Below are positions 56,577 to 64,000 of a stretch of DNA of 64,000 nt, in pieces. A model generated the notes under the pieces. It saw nothing but the letters and a program-made list of their open reading frames with translations, had not been told where the DNA came from and did not search any database. Every line of letters begins with the position of its first letter. The first letter of the stretch is position 1. The translations under genes and the position numbers were made by a program. This stretch comes from Phycisphaerales bacterium (lineage in GTDB: Bacteria > Planctomycetota > Phycisphaerae > Phycisphaerales > UBA1924), in contig JARGPA010000018.1 of the NCBI GenBank assembly GCA_029213305.1, positions 1 through 64,000 of the forward strand, written 5' to 3'.

Positions 56577-58730
56577 TTACTGTGCAAGAACTTCAAGTCT
56601 CGTCTGTACAAACTCTATCACATTTTCTACAAATCCTTCGATAGTAAGTTCTTTAGGTAAATCAGAGATCGATTTTTCCACCCGCGAATCTCTCCAACCT
56701 GGATCATCTATCGCTCGATGTATGAGTGATTCGAGTTGCGGTTCATCATCAAATCCAAGTTCTGAAATCGTCGCAAACATATTTGCTGCTACTGATAAAT
56801 TGGGTGAATCAAGCATTGTCCGTCCATATTTGATATGGTCCGAGTTCCATTTATACACGCCTTCATCAATATGCGATTGATTGCGATATCCAAACCTCAC
56901 TAACTCGTTGAGCAACTCTGGCGCACCCGAAAAATGCTCAAACGGTACATGCCAAATACCGTCGATCTCTTTTGCACCTTCTCGTAATGATCCTGAGTCA
57001 AGTTGTTTGACAAACTCTGCAATGAACTGCAATGTCATGAGCCCAAACGAATCAAATGTCACTCGACACAATGGTAATCCACCAGAAAGAATGCATTCAC
57101 TTACGCGCTGATGCATCATCTGTCCGAGAGACGCGTGGAGATGGATAACTGATCCTCGATAACAATCTGGTAACTGCGAATCATGTCGAATTGATCCCGA
57201 AGCATACTGAGCAAACTCTGGATGATTCTCCCAGTTGTTGCCGTAGAGTTTGAATCGCCATCCCCGGCGTCGAGCAATGTTCGCGGCCCATTTTACCGTT
57301 TGATGTCTATAAACTCGTTCTGCAAAAGGATGGACTAACACATGATACAGATTGTTCCGTAATCCACTCGCTGATTCTGGGATACCTGACGGGAAAAAGT
57401 TTTCATCTATCCTTTTGAAAATCCCTTTGTTGATACTGGTTTCCGAGTTTTCTAATATGAGCTGTTCAACCTGATCAAGCACCAATGAGAATGGCTCAAC
57501 CGCATTCGGTGCTCTCAGATGCATCTCTTGAATCAGACGCTGCTTCATTTGATCTGTGGATTCACTCTGATGCGTAACCCACGCGATTTCGGATTCAAAA
57601 ATATTGGATCGAGAAACTGTTGCAAACTTCGATTGAAGCGCCGCCATAGGCATCCATAATGATTGGCTCTTTGGAAAATCAAAATCTTCAATCATTGAAT
57701 TACTAATCAATCCAACGAACATATCCAACTCACTCACGGAGGAACTCGTTTTTTTATCAAACAGATGTTCCATCGCGTCCTGAATCCAACATACGTGAGG
57801 TATGTCCTTTGGAAATGATGAGCTCAACGAGGATCGGGTATAGTTTGACGCAAGGATGAGATCAGGATCAAAGTCTATCGCAGCTCGAAGACCATTGCAT
57901 TTTGACATCATCGCAGAATCATCTGCTTCGATGAGAATCTGAGTTTGACACCCGATCTTCTCAAATGCTTGCGCGGCATCCGCCGCTGCGTATTTTAGAT
58001 AAGTTGTATATCTTGACACTGGAATTAACACACGCAATGGAGCGTCGCCGTTTAAAGCTGATTTGTATCGGGTAACCCACCATCGAGAATCTCGAATTGG
58101 TCGAGACTGAATCTCTGACTCTAACTCTGACTCATTGTTAGTCCAAAGCGAATCTATCTTCTTCATAATCTCATGAGCATCAGGCGAAGCTTTGTGTTTG
58201 AGCAACGGATTCTGAATTACGATCGCAGGCGGTGCATCATCAATCCGTTGACTCGCCCATTCCATCAATCTCGACTCTGCATTATCCCCAATAAAAAACT
58301 CAAGGCGATGATCTTCAAGCGCATCACCAAAATCATTCATCGATAATCCATCTAGGAACTCAATTACATCCGCTTGCAGGATAAGCAACCGTTGTCTGAA
58401 ACTTGGATGACCGAGTGGAGTTGGAGCATTGACCAATGCTTCAAACAACCAAGGAGGATTTACACCCTCGAGGATAATTGGACCTCGACAGCTCTGGGAA
58501 GTTTCCTTGAGAACCGGTTCAATCGCAGATAGATGTGCTTGTCGAACAGATGAGACCTCTTCTTCAGAAAATTCATTTCTTGCAACTTGGTTTTTCCAGA
58601 ACTGAATTTTCTCTTCGGATACCTGATATCGATCTTGGATTCTCGATAAGTTTTTCCTTAGGTTCTCTTCGCGCACATTTACAGTGATCTGCCCATAGAG
58701 TTGATCAGATAAAATAGGATTAGCAGACAT
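56577..58730 (-). CDS. CgeB-like glycosyltransferase with long N-terminal region
   Basis: About 717 residues. The C-terminal half matches the CgeB/spore-maturation glycosyltransferase pattern: RRGWRFKLYGNNWENHPEFA, PDCYRGSVIHLHASLGQMMH, and QRVSECILSGGLPLCRVTFD. The middle has FDPDLILASNYTRSSLSSSF and PHVCWIQDAMEHLFDKK. The first 200 residues are unrecognised and partly helical. The start at 58730 follows GGAGATTGTTG. It ends 5 bases from the convergent GT4-fusion gene. Substrate unknown; protein glycosylation is one possibility. Confidence 0.75.
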   Translation of the reverse strand: MSANPILSDQLYGQITVNVREENLRKNLSRIQDRYQVSEEKIQFWKNQVARNEFSEEEVSSVRQAHLSAIEPVLKETSQSCRGPIILEGVNPPWLFEALVNAPTPLGHPSFRQRLLILQADVIEFLDGLSMNDFGDALEDHRLEFFIGDNAESRLMEWASQRIDDAPPAIVIQNPLLKHKASPDAHEIMKKIDSLWTNNESELESEIQSRPIRDSRWWVTRYKSALNGDAPLRVLIPVSRYTTYLKYAAADAAQAFEKIGCQTQILIEADDSAMMSKCNGLRAAIDFDPDLILASNYTRSSLSSSFPKDIPHVCWIQDAMEHLFDKKTSSSVSELDMFVGLISNSMIEDFDFPKSQSLWMPMAALQSKFATVSRSNIFESEIAWVTHQSESTDQMKQRLIQEMHLRAPNAVEPFSLVLDQVEQLILENSETSINKGIFKRIDENFFPSGIPESASGLRNNLYHVLVHPFAERVYRHQTVKWAANIARRRGWRFKLYGNNWENHPEFAQYASGSIRHDSQLPDCYRGSVIHLHASLGQMMHQRVSECILSGGLPLCRVTFDSFGLMTLQFIAEFVKQLDSGSLREGAKEIDGIWHVPFEHFSGAPELLNELVRFGYRNQSHIDEGVYKWNSDHIKYGRTMLDSPNLSVAANMFATISELGFDDEPQLESLIHRAIDDPGWRDSRVEKSISDLPKELTIEGFVENVIEFVQTRLEVLAQ

Positions 58731-58802
58731 CAACAATCTCCTGCGTAGAACTTCGGAGTCTCAAAATTAAACATCGACGGTTTCTCGATGAACTCGTGAG
58801 CA

Positions 58803-59909
58803 TCAATCAAATAGTGATGCACATTTCAATAATCGGGAACCTTTCGAATCTGCAATCGCATAAGTTGCTCTTGGGAACATTGCTGCAGCACCATGAATAC
58901 CGTCTTTGCGAAGTGCATACATGATGACATTAAACCCAGGTCTCCCATCCTCTCGAATTAAGCGCCTCTGCTTCGTCGAATTTTTCACGATCTTCTTGAG
59001 TGCATTCAAACACGCTTGCGTTGGTTCCATACCGCGAGCCATTGCTTCGGTCACTGCATAGGCTCCACATGCTTGGATTACGGCTTCGCCTCTACCGGTT
59101 GCCCCAGCTGCACCTATATCATTATCCACATACATTCCGGCGCCGATGATCGGCGAATCCCCCACTCGTCCTGGGATCTTGTAACTCAACCCACTGGTAG
59201 TTGTACATCCTGAGACTTCTCCAAGTTGATTGACCGCAGAGCAATGAATGGTTCCATAAGTAAATGGTATTGAGTCTTGAATCCTCTCAACATGGCTGAT
59301 CCGTTCTCCATCCTGAGTCCAATCCATCTGATCAGGATCGAGCCAATCATCTCGCGTTGACCGGGTTTGTTTCCAACGTAACCAAGCTTGCCGAGCTTTC
59401 TCTGTCAACAAATCTTTCTTCTCAAATCCATGCGCTCTTGCGAACTCATATGCTCCTTCCCCGACGATCATGACATGATCAGTTGTTTGAAGAACTTTGA
59501 GTGCTACTTGCGCTGGATGAAGGATGTTTTCAATTGCACCAACTGATCCTGCTTTGTGCGTTGGGCCATGCATCACAGATGCATCGAGTTGGACAACCCC
59601 TTCCTCGTTTGGGAGCCCACCATATCCAACTGACATGTCGTTGGGATCTGCTTCAACAATCCCGACTCCTTTGACAATCGCGACAGCGGTATCTGCCCCT
59701 TCTTTCATGTTGGCATATGCCTCTTCGACTGCTTGTAATCCATTCCCAGAAGCAATACACACCATGTCACCATCATTTTTTAATGGCTTCAGAGTCTCGA
59801 GCTCTTCGTGAGTTGATACATGTTTCGAAAAAGCGATCGCGGAGCTTGCCCCGATGACGCTTACAGCGGAAGTTTGGAGAAAACGACGACGATTTTGATC
59901 TTGTTCCAT
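58803..59909 (-). CDS. Tat-exported N4-(beta-N-acetylglucosaminyl)-L-asparaginase
   Basis: The 368-residue Ntn hydrolase cuts GlcNAc-Asn bonds (or related beta-aspartyl bonds). The N-terminus has RRRFLQTSAVSVIGAS, a twin-arginine export signal. The autoprocessing nucleophile is T220 in FTYGTIHCSAVN (Gly, not Asp, precedes it), followed by SGCTTTSGLSYKIPGRVGDS, PIIGAGMYVDNDIGAAGATG, the substrate pocket typical of bacterial glycosylasparaginases. It probably degrades glycopeptides in the periplasm. No binding partner or transporter is adjacent. Confidence 0.9.
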   Translation of the reverse strand: MEQDQNRRRFLQTSAVSVIGASSAIAFSKHVSTHEELETLKPLKNDGDMVCIASGNGLQAVEEAYANMKEGADTAVAIVKGVGIVEADPNDMSVGYGGLPNEEGVVQLDASVMHGPTHKAGSVGAIENILHPAQVALKVLQTTDHVMIVGEGAYEFARAHGFEKKDLLTEKARQAWLRWKQTRSTRDDWLDPDQMDWTQDGERISHVERIQDSIPFTYGTIHCSAVNQLGEVSGCTTTSGLSYKIPGRVGDSPIIGAGMYVDNDIGAAGATGRGEAVIQACGAYAVTEAMARGMEPTQACLNALKKIVKNSTKQRRLIREDGRPGFNVIMYALRKDGIHGAAAMFPRATYAIADSKGSRLLKCASLFD

Positions 59910-60576
59910 ATCTCCAATATACCGAAATCGAGACTCATACAGACGAGGATCAGAAGCTCATCTTCCAAGATATCCACAAAAATGTCGATGGTGCACGAGA
60001 CGAACATTCGTCCCGTGCATCCATCGACCCCAAACCCCACTTGGAGACCTTAGAATTTCATTGGTCTCCGCATGATGAACTGTCACCCATTCCCGCTTTG
60101 AATTTCTATGACTTTCGTTGCTCTATGATTTTTCAAGATCCCCGAGAACTAGAAATACATAAAAAAACACCTCGGACTATGTGTCCCAGGTGCACCGCAT
60201 CGAGATTGGATTGATATCTATCTACAATCCCTCAAAGCAAATACGATCACCCAGGCATTTTTTTTGCCTTTGATCTGTTTCGATTTGCTTTGTTTGAGAT
60301 TCTGATTCATTACGATTCCGTGATACTTTCAATATTCTCTGATTCGAGTATACATCAATGGATCACCCATTGTACCGACTAAGCTCAAACTTTTTCGAAT
60401 GTTTTTCAGTCAAAACTTTCCGAGCTTGAAAACATAAATCAGGCATTTTACCCCATACCCCCCTTAATTTGGAATACTATCTACCTCCATTCTGTTCAGC
60501 ATGAATAAGTATTGCTGTACGACATTTTTGAAATGTGTGACTGATAGTGTCGTAGTTGACAGTTGCCGGGGGGCGG
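59910..60576. other. Gene-poor gap with orphan minus-strand terminator
   Basis: These 667 bases hold no open frame I would accept. The region is AT-rich, has several long T runs (for example near 60258-60264), and carries a hairpin terminator oriented for the minus strand at 60161-60192 with no minus-strand gene upstream of it. A short untranslated RNA from roughly 60450 down to 60161 is possible. The right end contains the leader of the redox operon. Confidence 0.5.
60161..60192 (-). terminator. Orphan intrinsic terminator
   Basis: CACCTCGGAC (60168-60177) and GTCCCAGGTG (60183-60192) pair with a single mismatch around a five-base loop. Read on the minus strand, a run of seven T follows (60167-60161). 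The next minus-strand gene ahead of it is far away, so it may end an unannotated transcript. Confidence 0.6.
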
Positions 60577-60777
60577 ATGAACTATATCTCACTGACAATC
60601 ATTGCTTTAGCGATTTACTTAGTTGTAGGTTTCCTATTTGCGATCGCGTTTATTGCTAAAGGTGCTCGCAGCATAGATGAAGTTGCTATTAGCACTCCTC
60701 TAAGCGTTCGACTCCTTCTGATTCCAGGGTCTGTATTACTATGGCCTAAGTTGCTTTTGATTTGGGTTCGCAAATGA
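60577..60777 (+). CDS. Small membrane protein of the Rieske/ferric-reductase operon
   Basis: About 66 residues: MNYISLTIIALAIYLVVGFL, FAIAFIAKGARSIDEVA, then a second hydrophobic segment LSVRLLLIPGSVLLWPKLLL. Two membrane helices flank a short charged loop. The start was set at the ATG after GGGGGGCGG; a start seven codons earlier is also open. I do not know a named family; the SVLLWPKLLL end recalls small proteins encoded beside Rieske-type reductases. The stop overlaps the next small gene by 3 bases within ATGA. Confidence 0.7.
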   Translation: MNYISLTIIALAIYLVVGFLFAIAFIAKGARSIDEVAISTPLSVRLLLIPGSVLLWPKLLLIWVRK

Positions 60778-60878
60778 AACGTACACATCGATCTGCCCAT
60801 CTATGGGTTTGGTTTCTCCTGACCCTTTTCCTTGGAACAACTCTCATGCTCCTTTGGTCACGGATTGGATTCAAATAA
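60774..60878 (+). CDS. 34-residue membrane microprotein
   Basis: A complete 34-codon frame with ATGA overlap at its start and TAATG overlap at its end, so it sits between two accepted genes with no spare bases. It reads MKRTHRSAHLWVWFLLTLFL, then a hydrophobic stretch ending RIGFK: a basic N-terminus and one membrane helix. The tight coupling on both sides is the main reason to believe it is translated. No function known; it may be a small subunit of the reductase. Confidence 0.6.
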   Translation: MKRTHRSAHLWVWFLLTLFLGTTLMLLWSRIGFK

Positions 60879-61954
60879 TGAGCAATGCGTACAGGTTAGT
60901 ACAATGGAATAAACACAAGAAAGTGTACGATCTGACTTTGATCGCATTTCTTCTCGTGTATCTAACTTCGTTCGTTGGAATTGGGATGTTGTTGTTTCCA
61001 TCACCAGAAGAAATCTCACTTCCGATCCTTCTCATCCGAGCATTTGGAACATGTTCGATAATTCTATTACATGTGATTCTTGCGATTGGTCCATTAGCTC
61101 GTATATCAAGCAAGTTCAACCCTTTACTCTACAATCGCCGTCACCTGGGTGTCATCTTTTTCTTCGTAGCACTGACGCACGCATTATTAGTCTTTATGTT
61201 CTATGGCGGATTTGGTGTTGAGAATCCTATCTCCGCCGTCCTTATAGGTTCATATCGATCCGGAGGTATCCCATACGAATACTTCGGATTTGTTTCGTTG
61301 CTTATCTTTGGAGTGATGGCCGCAACGAGTCATGATTTCTGGCTCAAAAACCTAAGTCCGAGTTTCTGGAAATCAATGCATATGAGTGTCTATATCGCTT
61401 ATGCATTTGTCATTGCTCATGTCGTATTTGGAGTAATTCAATCAGAGAAGAATCTTCTCTATCCAGTGATGATTTCTTCGGGTGTTGTCTTGATTGCTTC
61501 TCTTCATCTCATCACTGGTTTACGTGAATTCCGCCGCGATTTTCGGTTCAAGATGTCAAGCACACAATCCCCTTGGGTTGAAGTTTGCACTGTCGATGAA
61601 ATCGAACCCAATCGTGCAAAAATTGTACAAATAGATACGAATGAACGCATCGCTATTTTCAAAGATGGATGCACGCTCTCAGCAATCTCGAATGTATGCG
61701 CACATCAAAATGGACCCCTCGGAGAAGGCAAGATCGTTGATGGTTGTGTGACATGCCCATGGCACGGATATCAATACAACGCAAGCAACGGGCAATCACC
61801 CCCGCCGTTCACTGAAAAGATCCCAACATACGAAATTCGTATCGAGGGCAATCGAGTCATGATAAATCCGAACGCAAACGAACCAGGCACTCCTGTGAAA
61901 CCTGCAGAATTCAATCCAATTTTTAACGCGAAGCCGTCGGAGTATGATGGATAA
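60878..61954 (+). CDS. Ferric-reductase-like transmembrane protein fused to a Rieske [2Fe-2S] domain
   Basis: About 358 residues. The N-terminal part has about six membrane helices with histidines suited to bind b-type heme (H65, H101, H168, H181), as in ferric reductase/YedZ-like domains. A linker leads to a Rieske domain (about 235-335) with C274-A-H276 (NVCAHQNGPL) and C293-P-W-H296 (CVTCPWHGYQY). It should pass electrons between heme and a 2Fe-2S cluster; donor and acceptor are unknown. The start at 60878 (ATG overlapping the previous TAA) is preferred to one 25 codons upstream that runs through the microprotein gene. Confidence 0.88.
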   Translation: MSNAYRLVQWNKHKKVYDLTLIAFLLVYLTSFVGIGMLLFPSPEEISLPILLIRAFGTCSIILLHVILAIGPLARISSKFNPLLYNRRHLGVIFFFVALTHALLVFMFYGGFGVENPISAVLIGSYRSGGIPYEYFGFVSLLIFGVMAATSHDFWLKNLSPSFWKSMHMSVYIAYAFVIAHVVFGVIQSEKNLLYPVMISSGVVLIASLHLITGLREFRRDFRFKMSSTQSPWVEVCTVDEIEPNRAKIVQIDTNERIAIFKDGCTLSAISNVCAHQNGPLGEGKIVDGCVTCPWHGYQYNASNGQSPPPFTEKIPTYEIRIEGNRVMINPNANEPGTPVKPAEFNPIFNAKPSEYDG

Positions 61955-62714
61955 CTCAACCTCCAATCCGCAAAATGATGAGTTCTATGTTGGATATCTC
62001 CCGATTCCAAAGGGATATCGCAAGTTTATTAATGCGCTATTAGTTACTCTGTTTCTCTGGATTTCTGCGATGTCTGTCATCATCGTAACAACGATGCGAG
62101 ACCCTGGATATGCACGTTGGGAAACAGGAGCCGCACAACAATGGACAGGCACACTCGTTGAATCCCCATATCCAATGCTTATCCCAGATGATTCTACAAA
62201 ACCGGCAATCTTCGTTGTCTCTATGGGAAAACTTGGCGCTCATGAGAGACTTGCCCCATTCTACGACAAGCATGTCACTCTCAGCGGATACGAACTGAAT
62301 AGAGATGGCCGATTGCTCATTGAACTTGAGGATGAAGAATCAGCAATTGCTCTCGAATCATCTGTCCCAACAACTCGATCGCAAACCCCAGTACATGTCG
62401 ACACGATCAGACTTACCGGCGAAATAATTGACGGCAAATGCTATCTCGGCGCAATGAAACCAGGAGACGGCGTTGGACACCGATCGTGTGCTGTTCTCTG
62501 TATCCGAGGAGGGCTCCCTCCGATGTTTGCTGCAGAGACACCAGATGGAAGTAAGATCTACTACTTGCTCATGATCGATGGTTCAACAAATTACAGCGAA
62601 GAATCTCTCGGACTTGTTGGTAGGCGCGTGAGTTTGACTGCAAAGCACTCAACTCTCCTTGGGCTCCCCATCCTTGATTCAAGCAACAGCCAAATCACGC
62701 TGCACGAAAACTAA
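61947..62714 (+). CDS. Membrane-anchored Cys-rich protein of the Rieske operon
   Basis: About 255 residues. It has one membrane helix (about 29-47, FINALLVTLFLWISAMSVII) and a long outer domain ending in a conserved-looking block: GEIIDGKCYLGAMKPGDG, HRSCAVLCIRGGLPPMF, with C165, H178, C181 and C185 as possible metal or cluster ligands. I do not recognise a named family. Its start overlaps the Rieske-fusion gene by 8 bases, so it is likely part of the same redox complex, perhaps a periplasmic electron-transfer or substrate subunit. Confidence 0.75.
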   Translation: MDNSTSNPQNDEFYVGYLPIPKGYRKFINALLVTLFLWISAMSVIIVTTMRDPGYARWETGAAQQWTGTLVESPYPMLIPDDSTKPAIFVVSMGKLGAHERLAPFYDKHVTLSGYELNRDGRLLIELEDEESAIALESSVPTTRSQTPVHVDTIRLTGEIIDGKCYLGAMKPGDGVGHRSCAVLCIRGGLPPMFAAETPDGSKIYYLLMIDGSTNYSEESLGLVGRRVSLTAKHSTLLGLPILDSSNSQITLHEN

Positions 62715-62794
62715 GATCGACAACGGATCTCTTTGTTGAGGATGTTCATTCCACTACGGCGCTGCAACCTTCGACATTCGCTATCATTTGTTCT

Positions 62795-63583
62795 ATGCAA
62801 GCACACATCGTCCAACTCAACATCGTATGGGAAAACAAAGCTGCGAACTACGGACGAGTTGTTGATCTGCTCGATAGTGCTCCAGTTGAATCAGGTGATT
62901 TGATCGTACTTCCTGAACTTTTCGATGTTGGGTTCACTCTCAATACAAAAATCGCGATCGATCATAACGAATCTACTTTGAAATTCCTCAAGGATCTCGC
63001 TGACACTTCAGGCTGCACGATTCATGGCTCAAGAGCATTGCCATCATCTACAGAAGCAAAAGCTTGGAACTGTGCAACAATCACATCTCCCAACTACGAT
63101 ATCCCTCTCTGCGAGTACCACAAGATTCATCCCTTCTCTTTTGGAAGAGAATCAGAATCGTATATTGGTGATACTGAATTACTCCAGTACGAATGGGACT
63201 CCGGGCACAACAAAATCAGGGTTTGCCCTGCGATCTGCTATGACTTGAGATTTCCTGAGCTCTTTCGAAAAGGCCTACTCAAAGGCGCTGAAGCATTTGT
63301 AATCGGCGCGAACTGGCCCAGCCCCCGTATTCATCACTGGAGAACTCTGTGTATCGCAAGAGCGATAGAAAATCAAGCATTTGTCATCGCTGCAAATCGA
63401 TCAGGCGACGACCCACATCTTCCATATCCAGGAAACTCATTGATCGTCGATCCCAAAGGTGAAGTTATTGCAGAACTAGGTGATCAAGAAGCTGTTCTCA
63501 GCGCAGAGATTGATCCTGAGATCGTCCAAAACTGGCGTTCAGATTTTCCTGTGATCAATGACATCAAGCTCATCGACAAATGA
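62795..63583 (+). CDS. Nitrilase-superfamily carbon-nitrogen hydrolase (omega-amidase-like)
   Basis: The 262-residue enzyme has the nitrilase Glu-Lys-Cys triad: Glu in LIVLPELFDVGF, Lys in CEYHKIHPFSF, Cys in VCPAICYDLRFPELFR. The YDLRFPELFR sequence and the length are those of the omega-amidase/YafV (Nit2-like) branch, which hydrolyses the amides of 2-oxoglutaramate or 2-oxosuccinamate. Substrate assignment by branch is inference. It follows the redox operon by 80 bases on the same strand but is likely independent. Confidence 0.88.
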   Translation: MQAHIVQLNIVWENKAANYGRVVDLLDSAPVESGDLIVLPELFDVGFTLNTKIAIDHNESTLKFLKDLADTSGCTIHGSRALPSSTEAKAWNCATITSPNYDIPLCEYHKIHPFSFGRESESYIGDTELLQYEWDSGHNKIRVCPAICYDLRFPELFRKGLLKGAEAFVIGANWPSPRIHHWRTLCIARAIENQAFVIAANRSGDDPHLPYPGNSLIVDPKGEVIAELGDQEAVLSAEIDPEIVQNWRSDFPVINDIKLIDK

Positions 63584-63605
63584 ATCAAATCGATATTATG
63601 CGCTG

Positions 63606-63636
63606 AAAAAAACAAGCCTCCGGATTGGAGGCCTGT
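63606..63636 (-). terminator. Intrinsic terminator of rplS
   Basis: GCCTCC (63616-63621) pairs with GGAGGC (63627-63632), extended by ACA/TGT beyond one mismatch. On the minus strand a run of seven T follows (63612-63606). It lies about 33 bases after the rplS stop and just beyond the nitrilase-like gene. Confidence 0.75.
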
Positions 63637-63668
63637 TTGAAAATGTACTCGTTTGTTCGTCGTTAGAC

Positions 63669-64000
63669 TTAGCGATGAACTGTAGTCATGCCTTCGATAT
63701 GCTTCATGCCGCGACGGCGATCACGAAGACGACGTGACTTACCAACGCGATCACGAAGGAAGTAAAGCTTCGCGCGACGAGCATCGCCACGACGAACGAC
63801 TTCAAACTGTGCAATCAACGGTGAATGGATCGGCCAAGTCTTTTCAACACCAACATCACCCACCATGCGACGCACGGTAATGTTTTCATCAATACCTCTG
63901 CCCTTACGAGAGATCAGAGTTCCTTGATAAACCTGAATACGCTCTTTTTCACCTTCAACAATTCGGATGTGCACATTGATTGTGTCGCCGACGTCAAAGC
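63669..64000 (-). CDS. rplS: 50S ribosomal protein L19 (5' end outside window)
   Basis: The frame stays open to the right edge, reading FDVGDTINVHIRIVEGEKER from about 63998, then IQVYQGTLISRKGRGIDENI, TVRRMVGDVGVEKTWPIHSP and RRAKLYFLRDRVGKSRRLRD, diagnostic for L19. The start codon is cut off; a GTG at 63974 is internal. The protein contacts 16S rRNA across the subunit interface. A long basic C-terminal tail (RRRGMKHIEGMTTVHR) follows. Neighbouring rimM/trmD genes would be expected just outside. Confidence 0.96.
   Translation of the reverse strand, partial: FDVGDTINVHIRIVEGEKERIQVYQGTLISRKGRGIDENITVRRMVGDVGVEKTWPIHSPLIAQFEVVRRGDARRAKLYFLRDRVGKSRRLRDRRRGMKHIEGMTTVHR

Overview
The window looks like a chromosomal segment of a marine planctomycete, most likely of class Phycisphaerae. 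I base this on three things: a family of surface proteins ending in a VPLP-type C-terminal sorting tail with a matching exosortase, a type III glutamine synthetase, and several Tat-exported enzymes. GC content is moderate (mid-40s % by eye). This placement is inferred from protein style and was not tested. I see no phage, insertion sequence, CRISPR array or rRNA operon. The only tRNA gene found is tRNA-Leu(TAA).

Left part (1-10.2 kb), housekeeping: the tail of a probable asparagine synthase, an MscS channel, a Tat-exported lipoprotein amidase, a YggS-type PLP protein, a small lipoprotein, SlyX, a response regulator-diguanylate cyclase with an Hpt neighbour, NadD, MetK, PurM, MscL and a threonine aldolase.

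Middle part (10.3-45.5 kb), a large surface-polysaccharide and protein-sorting region. A minus-strand run of twelve genes (27.45 to 10.27 kb), most with 4- or 8-base overlaps, encodes an asparagine-synthase-like protein, two sulfotransferases, five glycosyltransferases plus a split Alg14/Alg13-type pair, a UDP-sugar dehydrogenase and a two-module NRPS (A-T-C-A-T-TE). On the plus strand lie a polymerase/ligase-like membrane protein, RmlC and RmlD. Two tandem paralogous sorting-tail proteins follow. Then comes a minus-strand operon: nucleotidyltransferase-like protein, exosortase, EpsI, Wzz/kinase, priming sugar transferase and a giant TPR protein. Upstream of it are a phosphopantetheinyl transferase, which could activate the NRPS, and a secreted Ser/Gly-rich protein. 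Together these suggest a sulfated, uronic-acid- and perhaps rhamnose-containing exopolysaccharide, possibly carrying or accompanied by a dipeptide, whose export is coupled to exosortase sorting.

Right part (45.7-64 kb): two paralogous chemoreceptors with a periplasmic c-type heme motif, glutamine synthetase III, tRNA-Leu, a Cys/Met-metabolism PLP enzyme, a small second glycosyltransferase group, a Tat-exported glycosylasparaginase, and a 660-base gene-poor gap containing an orphan minus-strand terminator. Next is a compact four-gene redox operon (66-aa and 34-aa membrane proteins, a ferric-reductase/Rieske fusion, and a Cys-rich membrane-anchored protein). A nitrilase-family amidase and the start-truncated rplS (ribosomal protein L19) close the window. 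The most promising undescribed systems are the NRPS embedded in the sulfated-polysaccharide operon and the Rieske/ferric-reductase operon with its two microproteins.
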